Shown here piece after piece: positions 11,731 through 23,029 of a stretch of 64,000 bases of DNA. How positions within the stretch are numbered: position 1 is the stretch's first letter; every line of letters begins with the position of its first letter. Made by a program: the position numbers and the translations under genes. Below the pieces are notes generated by a model. It did not search any database and was not told where the DNA came from. It was given only the letters and a program-made list of their open reading frames with translations. This DNA comes from Piliocolobus tephrosceles (taxonomy: Eukaryota > Chordata > Mammalia > Primates > Cercopithecidae): assembly GCF_002776525.5 (NCBI RefSeq), contig NC_045441.1, positions 120,018,341-120,082,340 on the forward strand, written 5' to 3'.

Positions 11731-12088
11731 TGATGTGGTTTGGCTGTGTCCTCTCACCCAAATCTCAACTTGAATTTTATCTCCCAGAATACTCATGTGT
11801 TGTGGGAGGGACCCAGTGGGAAGTAATTGAATCATGGGGCCTGGTCTTTCCCATGCTATTCTTATGATAGTGAATAAGTCTCATGAGATCTGATGGGTTT
11901 ATCAGGGGTTTCTGTTTTTGCTTCTTCCCCCAGTTTTCTCTTGCTGCTGCCATGTAAGAAGTGCCTTTTGCCTCCTGCCACGATTCTGAGGCCTCCCTAG
12001 CCATGTGGAACTGTAAGTCCAATTAAATCTCTTTTTGTTGCCAGTTTTGGGTATGTCTTTATCAGCAGTGTGAAAATGAACTAATACA
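11731..12088 (+). mobile_element. THE1 3' LTR (MaLR)
   Basis: It starts 'tgatgtggtttggctgtg' and ends 'gaactaataca', aligned along its length with the 5' LTR. By eye roughly one base in eight differs. The following 24 bases do not give a clean 5-base target duplication. Confidence 0.95.
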
Positions 12089-12290
12089 GTAAAAGAGAAC
12101 CCTAATACAACTTGTCTCTACTAAAACAACACAAAAAAAGAGCGAGGGATGATGGTGCACATCTGTAGTCCCAGACACTTGGGTGGCTGAGGCAGGAGAA
12201 TTGCTTGAACCTGGGAGGTGGAGGTTGCAGTGAGCCGAGATCACACCACTGCACTCCCAGCCTGGGTAGCAGAGCAAGACTCCATCTTAA
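12089..12290 (+). mobile_element. AluS, right part (host of THE1)
   Basis: After a short non-matching junction the Alu resumes at about 12113 ('tgtctctactaaaa') and continues through the right arm to 'gactccatctt'. The right arm 'aggcaggagaattgcttgaa' and 'gttgcagtgagccgagatca' is AluS-like, in agreement with the left part. Confidence 0.9.
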
Positions 12291-12373
12291 AAAATAAAAG
12301 AGAGACAGAAAAAGAAGAAAGAGAGAGAGAGAGAGAAGGAGAAGAAAGGGAAAGAAAGAGAGAGGAAGGAAAG
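12291..12373 (+). repeat. GA-rich microsatellite grown from the Alu tail
   Basis: A purine tract of GA, GAAA and GGAA words follows the Alu right arm and ends at the target duplication. It is best read as an expanded and mutated Alu poly-A tail. Confidence 0.85.
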
Positions 12374-13098
12374 GAAATACCTCATTGTGATAAGGGCTGC
12401 CGCATATGAGAATCCTACAGCTAATATTAAATGGGAAAAAGTGGAAAGCCTTTGCACTAAGAACTAGAGTAAGACAAGGATGCCCACTTTCACTGCTTTT
12501 ATTCAACACAGTACTAGCCAAAGCAATTAGTGAAGAGAAGGAAATAAAGGACATGCAGATTGGAGAGGAAGAAGTTGAATTATCCTTGTTTTCAAACAAC
12601 TTGATCTTACATTTAGAAAAACCGAAAGAGTCCACCAAAAAAACCTATTAGAGGTGACAAATTCAGCAAAGTTGTAGGATATAAAATCAACATACAAAAA
12701 TCAGTAAAATTTCTGTATACCAGCTGCCAACAGTCTGCAAAAGAAACCAATAAAGTAATCTTACAACATCTACAAATAAAATGCCTAGGAATAAATTTAG
12801 GAGGTAGAAGACTTCGACAAGGAAAACTACAAAACATCCATTAAAGAAATTGAGGCAGATAAAAAGAAAGGGAAAGACATCCCATGCTTACTTTTCAGAA
12901 GAATTAATATTGTTAAAATGACAATACTACCCAAAGCAATATACAGATTTGATGCAATTCCTATAAAAATACCAATGACAATTCTTCATAGAAATAGAAA
13001 AAAACTCCTAAAATTTATATGAAACCACAAAAGATCCCAAATATCCAAAGCAATCCTGAGCAAAAAGAACAAAGCTGGAGGCATCACATTACCTGACA

Positions 13099-13407
13099 GG
13101 TCGGACACAGTGGCTCACTCCTGTATTCCCAGCACTTTTGGGAGGCCTAGGTGGGTGGATTGCTTCAAGCCAGGAGTTTGAGACCAGTCTGGCAAACATG
13201 GCGAAACCCTGTCTCTATTAAAAATACAAAAACTAGCCGGGCGTGGTGGTGGGCCCCTATAATCCCAGCTACTCGGGAGGCTGAGGCAGGAGAATCACTT
13301 GAATCCAGGAGGCGGAGGTTGCAGTGAGTTGAGATTGCATCACTGCACTCTAGCCTGGGCATCAGAGAGTGACCCTGTCTCAAAAAACAAACAAACAAAC
13401 AAACAAA
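13099..13407 (+). mobile_element. Alu (AluS type) inside L1 ORF2
   Basis: A full dimeric Alu from 'ggtcggacacagtggctcac' to an (AAAC)n tail. L1 sequence is continuous on both sides ('cattacctgac' ... 'actatactacagag'). Confidence 0.92.
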
Positions 13408-14928
13408 CTATACTACAGAGCTATAGTGGCCAAAAAAGCATGGTGCTGGTATAAAAACAGACACATGTAGACCAATGAAACAGAATGAAGAACTCAGAGA
13501 TAAGTCTGTGTACTTAAAGCCAACTCATTTTCAACAAAGGAACCAAGAACACATATTGGGGGGAAAAGTCTCCTTAATAAATGGTGCTGGGAAAACTGTG
13601 TATCTGTATGTGGAAAAATAAAATGAGATCCCCATCTTTCATCATATACAAGTATCAACCAAAAATGAATTCAAGACTTCAATGTAAGACCTAAAACTAT
13701 GAATCTGCTAGAAGAAAACACTGAAGAAATGCTACAGGACATTGGTTTGGGCAAATATTTTTGGGGGTAGGACCTCAAAAGCAGAGGAAGTCAAAGCAAA
13801 AATAGAAAAATAGAAAAATGGGATTACATCAAGCTAAGAAGCTTCTAGACAGCAAAGGAAGCAACAAAGTGTAGAGACAGCCTTCAGAATGGAAGAACAT
13901 ATCTGCAAACTATTCATCTAACAATGAATTAATAAATAGAAGATGTAAGAAACGTAAACAATTCAATAGCAAAATAACAAATAATCTGATTTTTTTAATG
14001 TTCAAAAGACCTAGGTAAACATTTCTCGAAAGAAGACATACAAATGGCCACAGGTAGATTAGAAATGCTCAACATCACTAATCATCAGAGAAATGCAAAT
14101 CAAAACCACAATGAGATATCAACTCACTTCAGTTAGAATATCTATTATCAAAAAGAGAAAAAAATAACAAATGCTGGCAAGGATGCAGAGAAACAGGAAC
14201 CCTATTATAGTGTCAGTGGGAATGTAAGGTACAATAACCACTATGAAAACAGTATGGAGACTTCTCAAAAAACTGAAAACTACCATATGATCCAGCAGTC
14301 TCACTGCTGGGTATATATCCAAAAGAAGTCAGTATATTGAAGAGGTATCTGTACTCCAGTGTTTACTGTAGAACTATTCACAATAGCCAAGATTATGGAA
14401 TCAACCTGTGTCCGTCAATAGATGAATGGATAAAGAAAATGTGGTATATATTTGCAATGAAATATTATTTCCCCACAAACATAATGAAATCCTGTCATTT
14501 GTAGCAACATGGATGGAACTACATGTTATTGGGCACCAGTGTCACATATTTTCATTTATGTGTGTGAGTTTAAAAAGTGGATCTCCTGGAAGTGGACAGT
14601 AGAATGGTGTTTATCAGAGGAGAGGCAGGGAGCGGGGGCAGGAGGAATGAAGAGAAGTTGGTTAATGGGTACAAAAATAAAATTAGAAGGAAGAAGTTCT
14701 AGTATTCAACAATACAGTAAGAAAATTATAGTTAACAATAATTTATTGTATCAAAATAGCTAGAAGAACTGTAACGTTCCCAACACAAAAAGATAAGTGT
14801 TTAAGATGACAGATATCCCAATTAACCTGATTTGATCATTACACATTGTATACATATGTCAAAATATCACACATACCCCCCAAATATGTACAACTGTGAT
14901 ACATCAATTAAAAAATACAAAAAAAGGA

Positions 14929-15222
14929 GGGGGCAGGCATGGTGGCTTATGCCTGTAATCCCAACACTTTGGAAGGCCAAGGCAGGAGGACTGCTTGAGC
15001 CCAGGAGTTGAGACCAGCCTGGGCAACATAGTAAGACTCCATCTCTCCAAATTTTTAAAAAATAATTCTCCAGGTGTGGTGGTACGCACTTGTAGTCCCA
15101 ACTACTTGGGAGACTGAGGTGGGAGGATCATTTGAGGCTGGGAGGTCAAGGCTACAGTGAGCTGTGATTGCACTGCTGCACTCCAATTTGGGCACCAGAA
15201 CAAGGCTCTGTCTCTAAAAAAA
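14929..15222 (+). mobile_element. AluJ just after the L1 3' end
   Basis: An old dimeric Alu with J diagnostics: 'ggactgcttgagcccagga', 'cctgggcaacatagtaagac' and 'gaggctgggaggtcaaggct'. It sits directly in the A-rich tail of the long L1. Confidence 0.92.
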
Positions 15223-16049
15223 TCACACAAAAAAGAGAAGACATAACTTACTGCCAAAGTGAGAAAGACACTGGGCTAAATTCAGATTGAGACCTATAGT
15301 TCCTAGTTCAGGCAACACTTGAAGACAGAAGGGGCCTATCATAACATGGAGTTGGGAGTTGTATGGGTTTTTCCTCTGGCTAACCTAAGCATTGGCTTAG
15401 AGGTTTTCAGAGTATTCTCTGTCTTCCTGTAGACGTACAGTATTCCTGTAGAATACTTCTCTGAAAGACTCCCTTCATTTTCCTCCTACAGAGAGGGTTT
15501 CCTTCAGGTTCACATTTGTTATGTCGTTGGCTCTGACCATGGTGCTGAATCCTCTGAACTTGAAAACTGAACTCCTACAAAGGTAATAGATTCAAACTCC
15601 TAGTTGTGAGATGTGCTAGAAGTGATATGGGGAAGTGCAGCACCCCTCCTCTCTTCTGTACTTCTACCAACCTTGTCTGCTCCCTTGAGCTCCTTTTGAG
15701 GTATAAAATGTAGGGGAAATTCCTGGCTAAAATGTATAGATTCGGATGCTCCCGGTTCCTGAATGCCATCTACATATGAGTAGTTCTTTGAATTGTCAGA
15801 AAACAACCTGGCCCCAAAGTAAACTCAAGGCAGGCCAAGCACAATATTTTTCCCATTTATGGGGAATGATAAGAGGTATGCCACTGTTCCTAAGATAACC
15901 ACAAGGGCTTCTGCTCAGTGTGGGTGTTCCTGACTTCCCTGGAGTCAGAAGCAGTGGGCTGCTTCATTGCTGACATTCAGCAAATGCGTGTTTATATAAA
16001 GCTCTGTCATAGGTTAATCCTCCAGAATCCCACAGTCTGCAGGGAATAG
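15223..16049. other. Unassigned sequence
   Basis: No gene or repeat family is recognised. ORFs of 64-68 codons at 15575-15806 have no motif. Confidence 0.4.
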
Positions 16050-16220
16050 TACTTTCCATGCCCATTTGATTCAACACAGAGAGTACCTATATTATACTAG
16101 GCATATGCTGGCAATATGGACCCTGAATCAAGAAGTTTATAGTCTACTTGGTGAGAAAAATATGCATATGAGTGATGCAAAGCAGAATGCACTATGTGTG
16201 TTACCAGAGATCCCATGTGT
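16050..16220 (+). mobile_element. L2 fragment (weak)
   Basis: The order 'ctaggcatatgctggcaata', 'gaatcaagaagtttatagtc', 'gagaaaaatatgcatatgag' resembles the L2 3' region ('...tggggataca...aagcttacagtc...'). Confidence 0.4.
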
Positions 16221-16959
16221 TAGACTGATAGTGACAGGACAGTGGTCTATTCTGATCTGGAACCTGACCAGAGACAGTCCTCGGAGTACTGAGCTGTGAA
16301 CTCGACCTTCCCCTCACCTTCCATTTCAAGCCAGGGGCGGACATATCTGAGTTGGTGGAGTCTGGTCAACTACAAACCTATTTTTAGAGATGAATTCTGT
16401 GCTATGAGACTCTGGTCATCAGTCATGGAACTCCTGCTTTCTGGGAGCTTGTGTGGATTGTTTATTCTTCCAAGGACCTGCTAACCAGTGAGAAGATAAG
16501 ACAGGCTGGGGCAGAAAGTGTTTAATCTGCTCCACAGACATACACTGCAGCTCCATCCCACCAGCATCTGCAAACACAAGGCAGAGAGATTAGTGTGTGG
16601 ATGTGGCAAAAACAAAGGGATGCACGGGGATTGGTTTAGGAGGGAGACACCACAGGATGAGCCTTTCCTCTAGGGGACCTGAGAGAGGGTCAAGCAACAG
16701 GAGCAGAGGGTCTTGCCTCTCATTCAACATCAAGAATCCTGCATCCCTCCTTAAGTTCTGTCTCAGAACTTAAGGACTGCAGAGAGAAGGTGTGGTATGT
16801 TGAGCTAGACATCAACTTTGTCTAAAACAGCGTGGGTTTTTAGTAGCATGGAAGGGTGGCATTTGCGATCAGTTTAGCTGCTTAAGCCCGTATCCTGAGC
16901 TGAGAAAAGCCTGAGGAGCAGAGTTCTGGGCACAGTACAGGAAACCTCCACCCACCCCT

Positions 16960-17020
16960 CAGTGCCTAGAGAGTACCTGGAGCAGGGTAGATGCTCAATA
17001 AATTTTTACTGAACTGAATT
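16960..17020 (+). mobile_element. L2/MIR 3'-end fragment
   Basis: The end signature 'gtagatgctcaataaatttt' followed by 'actgaactga' is that of an L2 or MIR 3' terminus. Confidence 0.65.
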
Positions 17021-18655
17021 CTTGCTGACCTACTAAAGGAGAGGCGAACAGCTGCTTCTAAGGGCTGATACTATGCTCCAGAAAGCAGAGGAGTGCGTCA
17101 CGTGTCTGGTCTTTTGGACTCAGTAGACCTCACATTCTATAGCACTGAGGGGCTCCTGCTGCTGGCACAGAGACATGAGCTCAGGAGCAGCTCTCCCAGG
17201 GTCCCAGAATGCAGCCCATCTTCACCAGCCATAGCACCTTCAGATAAAAAAGGCCAACGCATATGTCCACAATCCTCTTTTTCTCTGTCACTTTCACTTC
17301 CCAGACATTTCAACAAGGTACTGCTATTGACCTTTGCTTCTATATAGGGAAAATGGGGCTAGTGGTTTTGTTTTGTTTTGTTTTTTTATGCCCATCAGGA
17401 CCCTTTCCGAGGCCATTTCAAAGTCACCCGCAGCTACGGTGCCCACAAGAATCTCTTATCTGTTGACTCTTTTCCTTTGGAACTCAGTTCACATTTACAT
17501 TTGTGCCAGCATCTTTCCCATCCAACTTTCTAATTTTTTGTTTTTTGACACAGAAAGCTGGTAAATGAGCTGGATTAGAACAGGAGTCCATGTACAATCC
17601 ACACTTTATGCCTTTGTCCTTGTTCTCCTGCCTGCCCTTGACCTTCCTCTCCGGCCTGTTCAGTCACAGGAAGGAAGGGAGAGGCAGCTGTCTGCAAGAG
17701 TAAAACTGCCTCTTACAAAAGCATACCCGGCGGCTGTCCTTTTTTCGGAGACCAGTTCTGACAGCTAGGAAGGCTGGCACCCAGCTGGCATCCTCTGGTA
17801 CCTTTGTCCTGTCACCTCCTGCCAAACCAAGCCTCTGGCACAGTATTGGTTACCAACTTCTGCCAGGCCTGCACCATCTTCTGCCCAACCCACAGTGGGT
17901 GGCATCCAGCATGTTCGGGGTTGATACAGATTGGTTCAGGCCCATAATTCTGTGGACTTTTTTTTTCATAGATGCAGAATTTGTAGGTGATAGAAGCACC
18001 ACTATCTTTCTATCCTCCTCCTCTTTGACTTCCTCCTGTGACTTTTGGTGAACAAGGTCCTTATCCACCTACAGACCCCTTTCATCTCCAGGAGGAAGGG
18101 CTGTGTGCCTGCTGCCCCTCGTCTCTGCTGTGGCTGTAGAAAGTGCTAATCCTGAGACAGCAAGTCTGCACAGTTTGGCCCAAAGCTTCCTGGCCGCACC
18201 CACATACCAGGGCAGTGCCAGCTTGCTCCCTTCTAAGGCAGCATCTATTGTTTCCATACAGTGGGCAGGGTTGGCCATTCGGCGCAAGGCCACCTGAGTG
18301 GAAAAAGCCTTTTCAAAACAGGGTGGCTTCAAAACAGTTGGCTACACTTTGTTCTTTGGCCCCTAAAGAGGAGAAAGAGTATATGAGCGGGTTGGAGCTT
18401 CGCTAGAAGCAGACTATAGGAATTTAAAATCAACGCCAAAAATTCTTCCATCAGCTTATTAACAAAACACAATTTCTGTGGGGTTCCAAGCTCCATTCTT
18501 GGAAACAAATCAAAGCCCACTGCAATGGGTGGCCATTATACCCAGATGGAATGGAGGAGAGAAAACCCTAGAGCTTCTTCCAGTCCTCACTGACCGAGGA
18601 AAGCTGTTCTTCCTCCTGAGGCCTCTGTTTTAACAGCTGTAGAATGGAGGTAAAT
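17021..18655. other. Unassigned sequence with a two-strand open patch
   Basis: Both strands stay open for 60-90 codons between about 17850 and 18332 (minus-strand ORFs of 72 and 87 codons at 17850-18068 and 18069-18332, plus-strand ORFs of 64 and 87 codons). The minus-strand frames adjoin across a stop at about 18068. No family is recognised; a decayed pseudogene is one possibility. A faint MIR-like text precedes the Alu at 18590-18655. Confidence 0.3.
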
Positions 18656-18840
18656 ACTAAAAACATAAAAAACCAGCTGGGCATGGTGGTGCATGCCTGT
18701 AGTCCCACCCACTTGGGAGACCGTGCTGGGAGGATCACCTGAGCCTGGGAAGTCGAGGCTGCAGTGAGCTGTGATCGCACCACTGCACTCCAGCTTGGGC
18801 AACGGGAGTGAGGCGAGACCCTGTCCAAAAAAAAAAAAAA
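18656..18840 (+). mobile_element. Alu right arm (truncated Alu or free right monomer)
   Basis: Only the middle A-rich linker and the right monomer are present, from 'actaaaaacataaaaaacca' to a poly-A. The right arm has J-like text ('gggaagtcgaggctgcagtg'). Confidence 0.9.
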
Positions 18841-18869
18841 GGTATATTAAATGAAAAAGACCTCTATTA

Positions 18870-19080
18870 TGGCACAAACTCAGGAAATTTAAAGGACACA
18901 AAGGACAAACACAATCTCCTCAAAACTTCCAGAGCAAAAGGGCCAGAAATCAGCATTGTATCAGACCTCTTCACAGCACTGGGGGCTAGAAAACCAAAGT
19001 CTGAGCCAGTCAGAAATTCCATAACCAGTGAAATGATCAGTGAAATATGGGAAAATTAAAAACCTAAAAAAATGACCTTT
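18870..19080 (+). mobile_element. Old L1M ORF1-region fragment (weak)
   Basis: The phrase 'gtatcagacctcttcacagc' followed by 'gggggctagaaaac' resembles the 3' part of old L1 ORF1. The ORF at 18808-19059 is a reading of this segment. Confidence 0.4.
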
Positions 19081-19649
19081 GTCAGAAAACTGAAGGATGT
19101 GTACACACACACACACAGTGACTGTGAGCGGGGTCTGAAAATGCTGAGGAGAATGTTACAGTTCTATAAGGTTTAGGAATTAATTGTTAAGTACATTGTG
19201 AATTAAATTTTAAATAATGAAATTTTTCATTTCAGAGTTTATAAAAAGTTTTAAAAGGAAATTTAAAACTGTGTAGTTATGCTATCAACAGTATATAATT
19301 ATCAAAACCAATTCTTAAGTTAACAGAAAACTATGTTATAACTAAATTGTGAAGGCGAATGGAGTAATATGTGTACAGGTGGTAGTGGAGTTAAAGCTAA
19401 ATTCTCATTTCCCATAGTAGAAAAATTCAAAAAATTCAAAAAATAAAGTCAAAACGAAGACATAGAGGTATGAGCATTTTAAAATGTAAGTAACAGAATC
19501 ATTTATCAGAAGAAACAGATAAATGATTTGAAAGCAGCTGCCTGTGGGAGAACAGAGTAGGACAGAGAACAGCTGTTTGCTCTGGGACTCAGTGCCCTCT
19601 TACTTGTTAATCTATGGGTATATATTACATTGACAGAAATCAAAGTTTA

Positions 19650-20155
19650 AAGAACGAGACAACTCAAATGCCAGTCGAACCTGTGAGTGGATAAACAAAA
19701 TGTTGTCTATCCAAATAATGGAATATTATTCAGTCATAAAAAGGAATGAAGTACTGATACACACTACAACATGGATGAACCTTGAAAACATCATGCTAAG
19801 TGAAAGAAGCCAGTCAGAAGAGGCTGGTACCTTCTATCATGTATCATCCCTATTGTATGTATGTATCATGTATCATACCTATTGTATGATTCTATTTACA
19901 TGCAATGTCCAGACTATATAAGTCTACAGAAAGCAGATTTTGCCAGGAGCTGGGAGGAGGAATAAATGAGGAATGTCTACTTAATGGGTACAGGTTTCTT
20001 CTTGGGGTGATAAAAATGTTGTAGAGTTAGAGAGTGGTGATAGTCACACAACATTGTGAATGTACTAAGGCCGCTGAATTGTATTCTTTAAGATGGTTAA
20101 AATGGTAAAAATGGTAAATTTTATGTTATGTGAAATTTTACCTCAATACTAAAGG
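19650..20155 (+). mobile_element. Old L1M 3' end
   Basis: Clear L1M signatures appear in order: 'aatggaatattattcagtca', 'catgctaagtgaaagaagcc', 'ttgccaggagctgggaggag', 'gtgatagtcacacaacattg', 'ctgaattgtattctttaag'. A 29-base unit is tandemly duplicated at 19835-19863 and 19864-19892. Confidence 0.85.
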
Positions 20156-20930
20156 AAAGAACACTGTATAGTGGATTTTGTATGGCTAGTACAGATTCCA
20201 TCGTAGTTTCAGTTAAGTAAGAGTCGTTTACAAAGTCTCTGCACTATACATTCTGCTTTAGTTAACACGGAAGAGTGAATTGTATGCCTTTGATGATGTA
20301 TTATTTCCATAGTATCTGAGGAGCTGTCATCATTCTGAATAGCTAAGAGTTTAGGCACAACAGACATAAATGAATTATAAAGTAACCTCAAAATAGAATA
20401 TCTTATCATTTACAATACAGAAATAATTCGTGCTGCTGTTCTTTAGTAAACATCTTCCTTTCTTGTCATCTGACACTTTCGAAAATGGAGAAGAGAAAAC
20501 TTAAATTCAGAGTTCTGGGTAGTAATGTCTTGTGAATGAGCTTACACTATGTTTGGCTTCACTTTTTTCCAATTAGATTTCATTTCTCTCTCCTTTGGCA
20601 CCCCCTCATTCTGCACATATTTTATTGTCCTTTTTTTTTTTTAATTCGTCAACTGTTGAAACAGGTGGGTTGGCTACAAAGAAGAGCTTAGTCACTCAGA
20701 GTCAACTAAGCAGCAAACCCTGGCCATCAAGACTTGAACTCTGTGAAATCAGCTTCAAATTTGTTCTTGTTTTTTTTTTTTTTTTTCTTATTTGTTTGGG
20801 TTTTTTCTTAGGTCACCAAGAAGAGTTTTAAAACCCTGTCTCACTAAATGGCTTTTTTAGATCTATACAAAGCTAGTTTTTTCTCATAAGTATGTGTTAT
20901 TTTCTCATAATGATATTTCTCGTTATATTA
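20156..20930. other. Unassigned sequence with two poly-T tracts
   Basis: No gene recognised. T-runs lie near 20630-20643 and 20770-20786. The short ORFs are low-complexity. Confidence 0.4.
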
Positions 20931-20940
20931 AAAAAATTCA

Positions 20941-21245
20941 GGCCGGGTGCAATGGCTCATGCCTGGAATCCCAGCACTTTGGGAGGCTAAGGTGGGCAGA
21001 TCATGAGGTGAAGAGATCAAGACCATCCTGGCCAACATGGTGAAACCCCATCTCCACTAAAAATACAAAAATTAGCTGGGTGTGGTGGCATACGTCTGTA
21101 GTCCCAGCTACTCGGGAGGCCAAGGCAGGAGAATTGCTTGAACCCAGGAGGTGGAGGTTGCAGTGAGCTGAGATTGCGCCACTGCACTCCAACCTGGCAA
21201 CAGAGCGAGACTCCGCCTCAGAAAAAGACAAAAAAAAAAAAAAAA
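20941..21245 (+). mobile_element. AluS, full length
   Basis: A dimeric Alu ('ggccgggtgcaatggctcat') with AluSc/Sp-like 'gatcatgaggtgaagagatc'. Target duplication 'aaaaaattca' at 20931-20940 and 21246-21255. Confidence 0.95.
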
Positions 21246-21255
21246 AAAAAATTCA

Positions 21256-22188
21256 ACCAGGATAGATGTAATAAGTAGGAGGGACTTTTTTCTCTAGGCA
21301 GTACCACTTATTCTTTTTCTGAGAATGTTAGTTTTATATGGATTGTCGTTAAGCATCACTTGGAAAAGCTACAAATAATGCAGCTAAATGTTTAAGCAAT
21401 TAGGAAATAGAAAATTTTTAATACAGAGTTTTGCACTGCAAAGTGTTTAAAAGTATTAAAAGACTGTATTACACAACTTTGTTGTAAAATTCTAGTAATA
21501 TAAATTGATACTAAAGAAAACAAACCCAGAAAGATCAAGTGACTTGGTTCACACAGCACAGGAATTAAGAAGGAAATTAGTATTCTTTGTTGAATATTTC
21601 CCATTTGAATAGTTACAGGAAAATTAAGTATTTGCATATTATATACAAATTAATGTGTATTGACATCATAGTGGAAAATGACGATTTGTAAATCTGGAGC
21701 AATATTTGATATACTTACTAATAAGTTAAAAGTTTCAGTGTATTAAAATATTGTTACTTTTTAGTAAGGTATATTTGATTTTTAAAAAGCATTTTTGACT
21801 GGTTAGGGTCTTACCATTTTTTTGTTTGTCCCACTTTCCCCCAGTAATTTCACATAATAGCAGTTTTTGAGTTAAATTACCATAACTATTATGTTTCCAG
21901 TTATAAACAAGACCACCTAACTAAAGACTTTGCTAATGTTCCTTTATTGTCTGTAGAGGGAGCTCCCACATTTTAGCAAATCTGTGTGTATATTTCTTCT
22001 GTCTTTCCATACACACAGAGAGGTGTACCTGGAATACGATATCTATTAGGCTATTAAAAATATGACACCAATCCTGAAATAGAAAAAGGACATTAATGGA
22101 AAAACTAGAGAGATATGAATAAAGAGTGAAATTTAGTTAACAGTAATGTACCAATGCTGATTTCTTAGTATTAGCAAATAGCCTGGGC
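21256..22188. other. AT-rich unassigned sequence
   Basis: No gene, RNA or repeat family is recognised. The 81-codon minus ORF at 21392-21637 is AT-rich and motif-free. Confidence 0.4.
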
Positions 22189-22488
22189 GGCTGGGTGCGA
22201 TGGCTAACGCCTGTAATCCCAGCACTTTGGGAGGCCGACATGGGTGGATCACCTGATGTCAGGAGTTCAAAACTAGCCTGGCCAACATGGTGAAACCCTG
22301 TCTCTACTAAAAATACAAAAATTAGCCAGGCATAGTGACACACACCTGTAATCCCAGCTACTCAGGAGGCTGAGGCAGGAGAATTGCCTGAACCTGGAAG
22401 GCAGAGGCTGCAGTGAGCCAAGATCGTACCACTGCACTCCAGCCTGAGTGACAGCAAGACTCCATCTCAAAAAAAAAAAAGAAAAAAA
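22189..22488 (+). mobile_element. AluSx inserted into an older Alu
   Basis: A full AluSx. The flanks 'agcctgggc' (before) and 'agcctaggc' (after) are the target duplication, and they are themselves Alu text: the host is the AluJ that continues downstream. Confidence 0.93.
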
Positions 22489-22531
22489 AGCCTAGGCAAC
22501 ATAGACCCTGTCTCTATTTTATATATCTATT

Positions 22532-22564
<33 letters not shown>

Positions 22565-22845
22565 TTATATGTATTTAAATATATATTTATATTAAATAGA
22601 ATATATTAGCAATATATTAAATATATATATTTAAACATCTATGTATACATAAATATATTCAAGCATTTATATATATTTATATATTTTAATTAGCCATGTG
22701 TGGTGGTACATGCTGTGAACCCAACTACTTGGGAAGCTGAGGTAGTAGGATCCCTTGAACCAGTAGTTCAAGGCTGCAGTGAGCTATGATCACCACTACA
22801 CTCCAGCCTGGGTGACAGAGTGAGACGCTGTCTCAGAAAACCCAA
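22489..22845 (+). mobile_element. AluJ (5'-truncated) with expanded AT linker
   Basis: AluJ text resumes after the AluSx as 'caacatagaccctgtctcta', then a TA-rich microsatellite (about 22505-22690) sits where the middle A-rich linker should be, then the right arm follows from 'aattagccatgtgtggtggt' to 'gagacgctgtctc'. Confidence 0.88.
22505..22690. repeat. TA-rich microsatellite in the Alu linker
   Basis: Long runs of (TA)n, TTTA and ATTTA words, grown inside the AluJ middle linker. Confidence 0.9.
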
Positions 22846-23029
22846 AACCATCGTTTTATAACATGAACAACAGAGGAAACTAGGAGAGAAATATAAAGGA
22901 ACTCTCTATGCTATCTTTGCCTCTTTTCTGTAAATCTAAAATTATCCCCCCCAAAAAAGGTTATCTAAAAAGTTAGAAAATTAGATACTAAAGGCAGAAT
23001 GTTTGAGGCTAGATAAGGATACTGTGAAC

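Larger units (their letters stand above)
7553..14510 (+). pseudogene. L1 ORF2-derived region, decayed and interrupted
   Basis: The N-terminal endonuclease coding text starts at the ATG at 7553 and is recognisable through 'caagacccaacaatatgctg'. Reverse-transcriptase-region text follows (for example 12480 'atgcccactttcactgct'), and the C-terminal part is near 14090-14510. Stops and frameshifts occur throughout. Three insertions interrupt it: AluY 7693-8012, AluS with THE1 9719-12373, and an Alu at 13099-13407. The intact family encodes an endonuclease and reverse transcriptase. Confidence 0.9.
4838..14925 (+). mobile_element. Old, apparently full-length LINE-1 (L1MA/L1PB-like), split by later insertions
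   Basis: The element opens with 'gagatggcaaaatagaaggc', the characteristic 5' start of many primate and pre-primate L1s. It runs through a tandem-repeated 5' region, an ORF1-derived region, an ORF2-derived region starting at the ATG at 7553, and a 3' end of the L1MA/L1PB kind near 14925. Subtracting the AluY (about 320 bases), the AluS plus THE1 (about 2.65 kb) and the third Alu (about 0.3 kb) leaves about 6.8 kb, the usual size of a full-length L1 of this age. Many stops and frameshifts show it is dead. The subfamily call is from memory of the consensus, not a search. Confidence 0.85.

Noticed and set aside
12102..12638. 178-codon minus ORF
   Set aside because: It reads across THE1/Alu, the GA microsatellite and L1 sequence.
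7553..14510. Possible active L1 ORF2
   Set aside because: Frequent stops, frameshifts and three insertions; only short open pieces remain.
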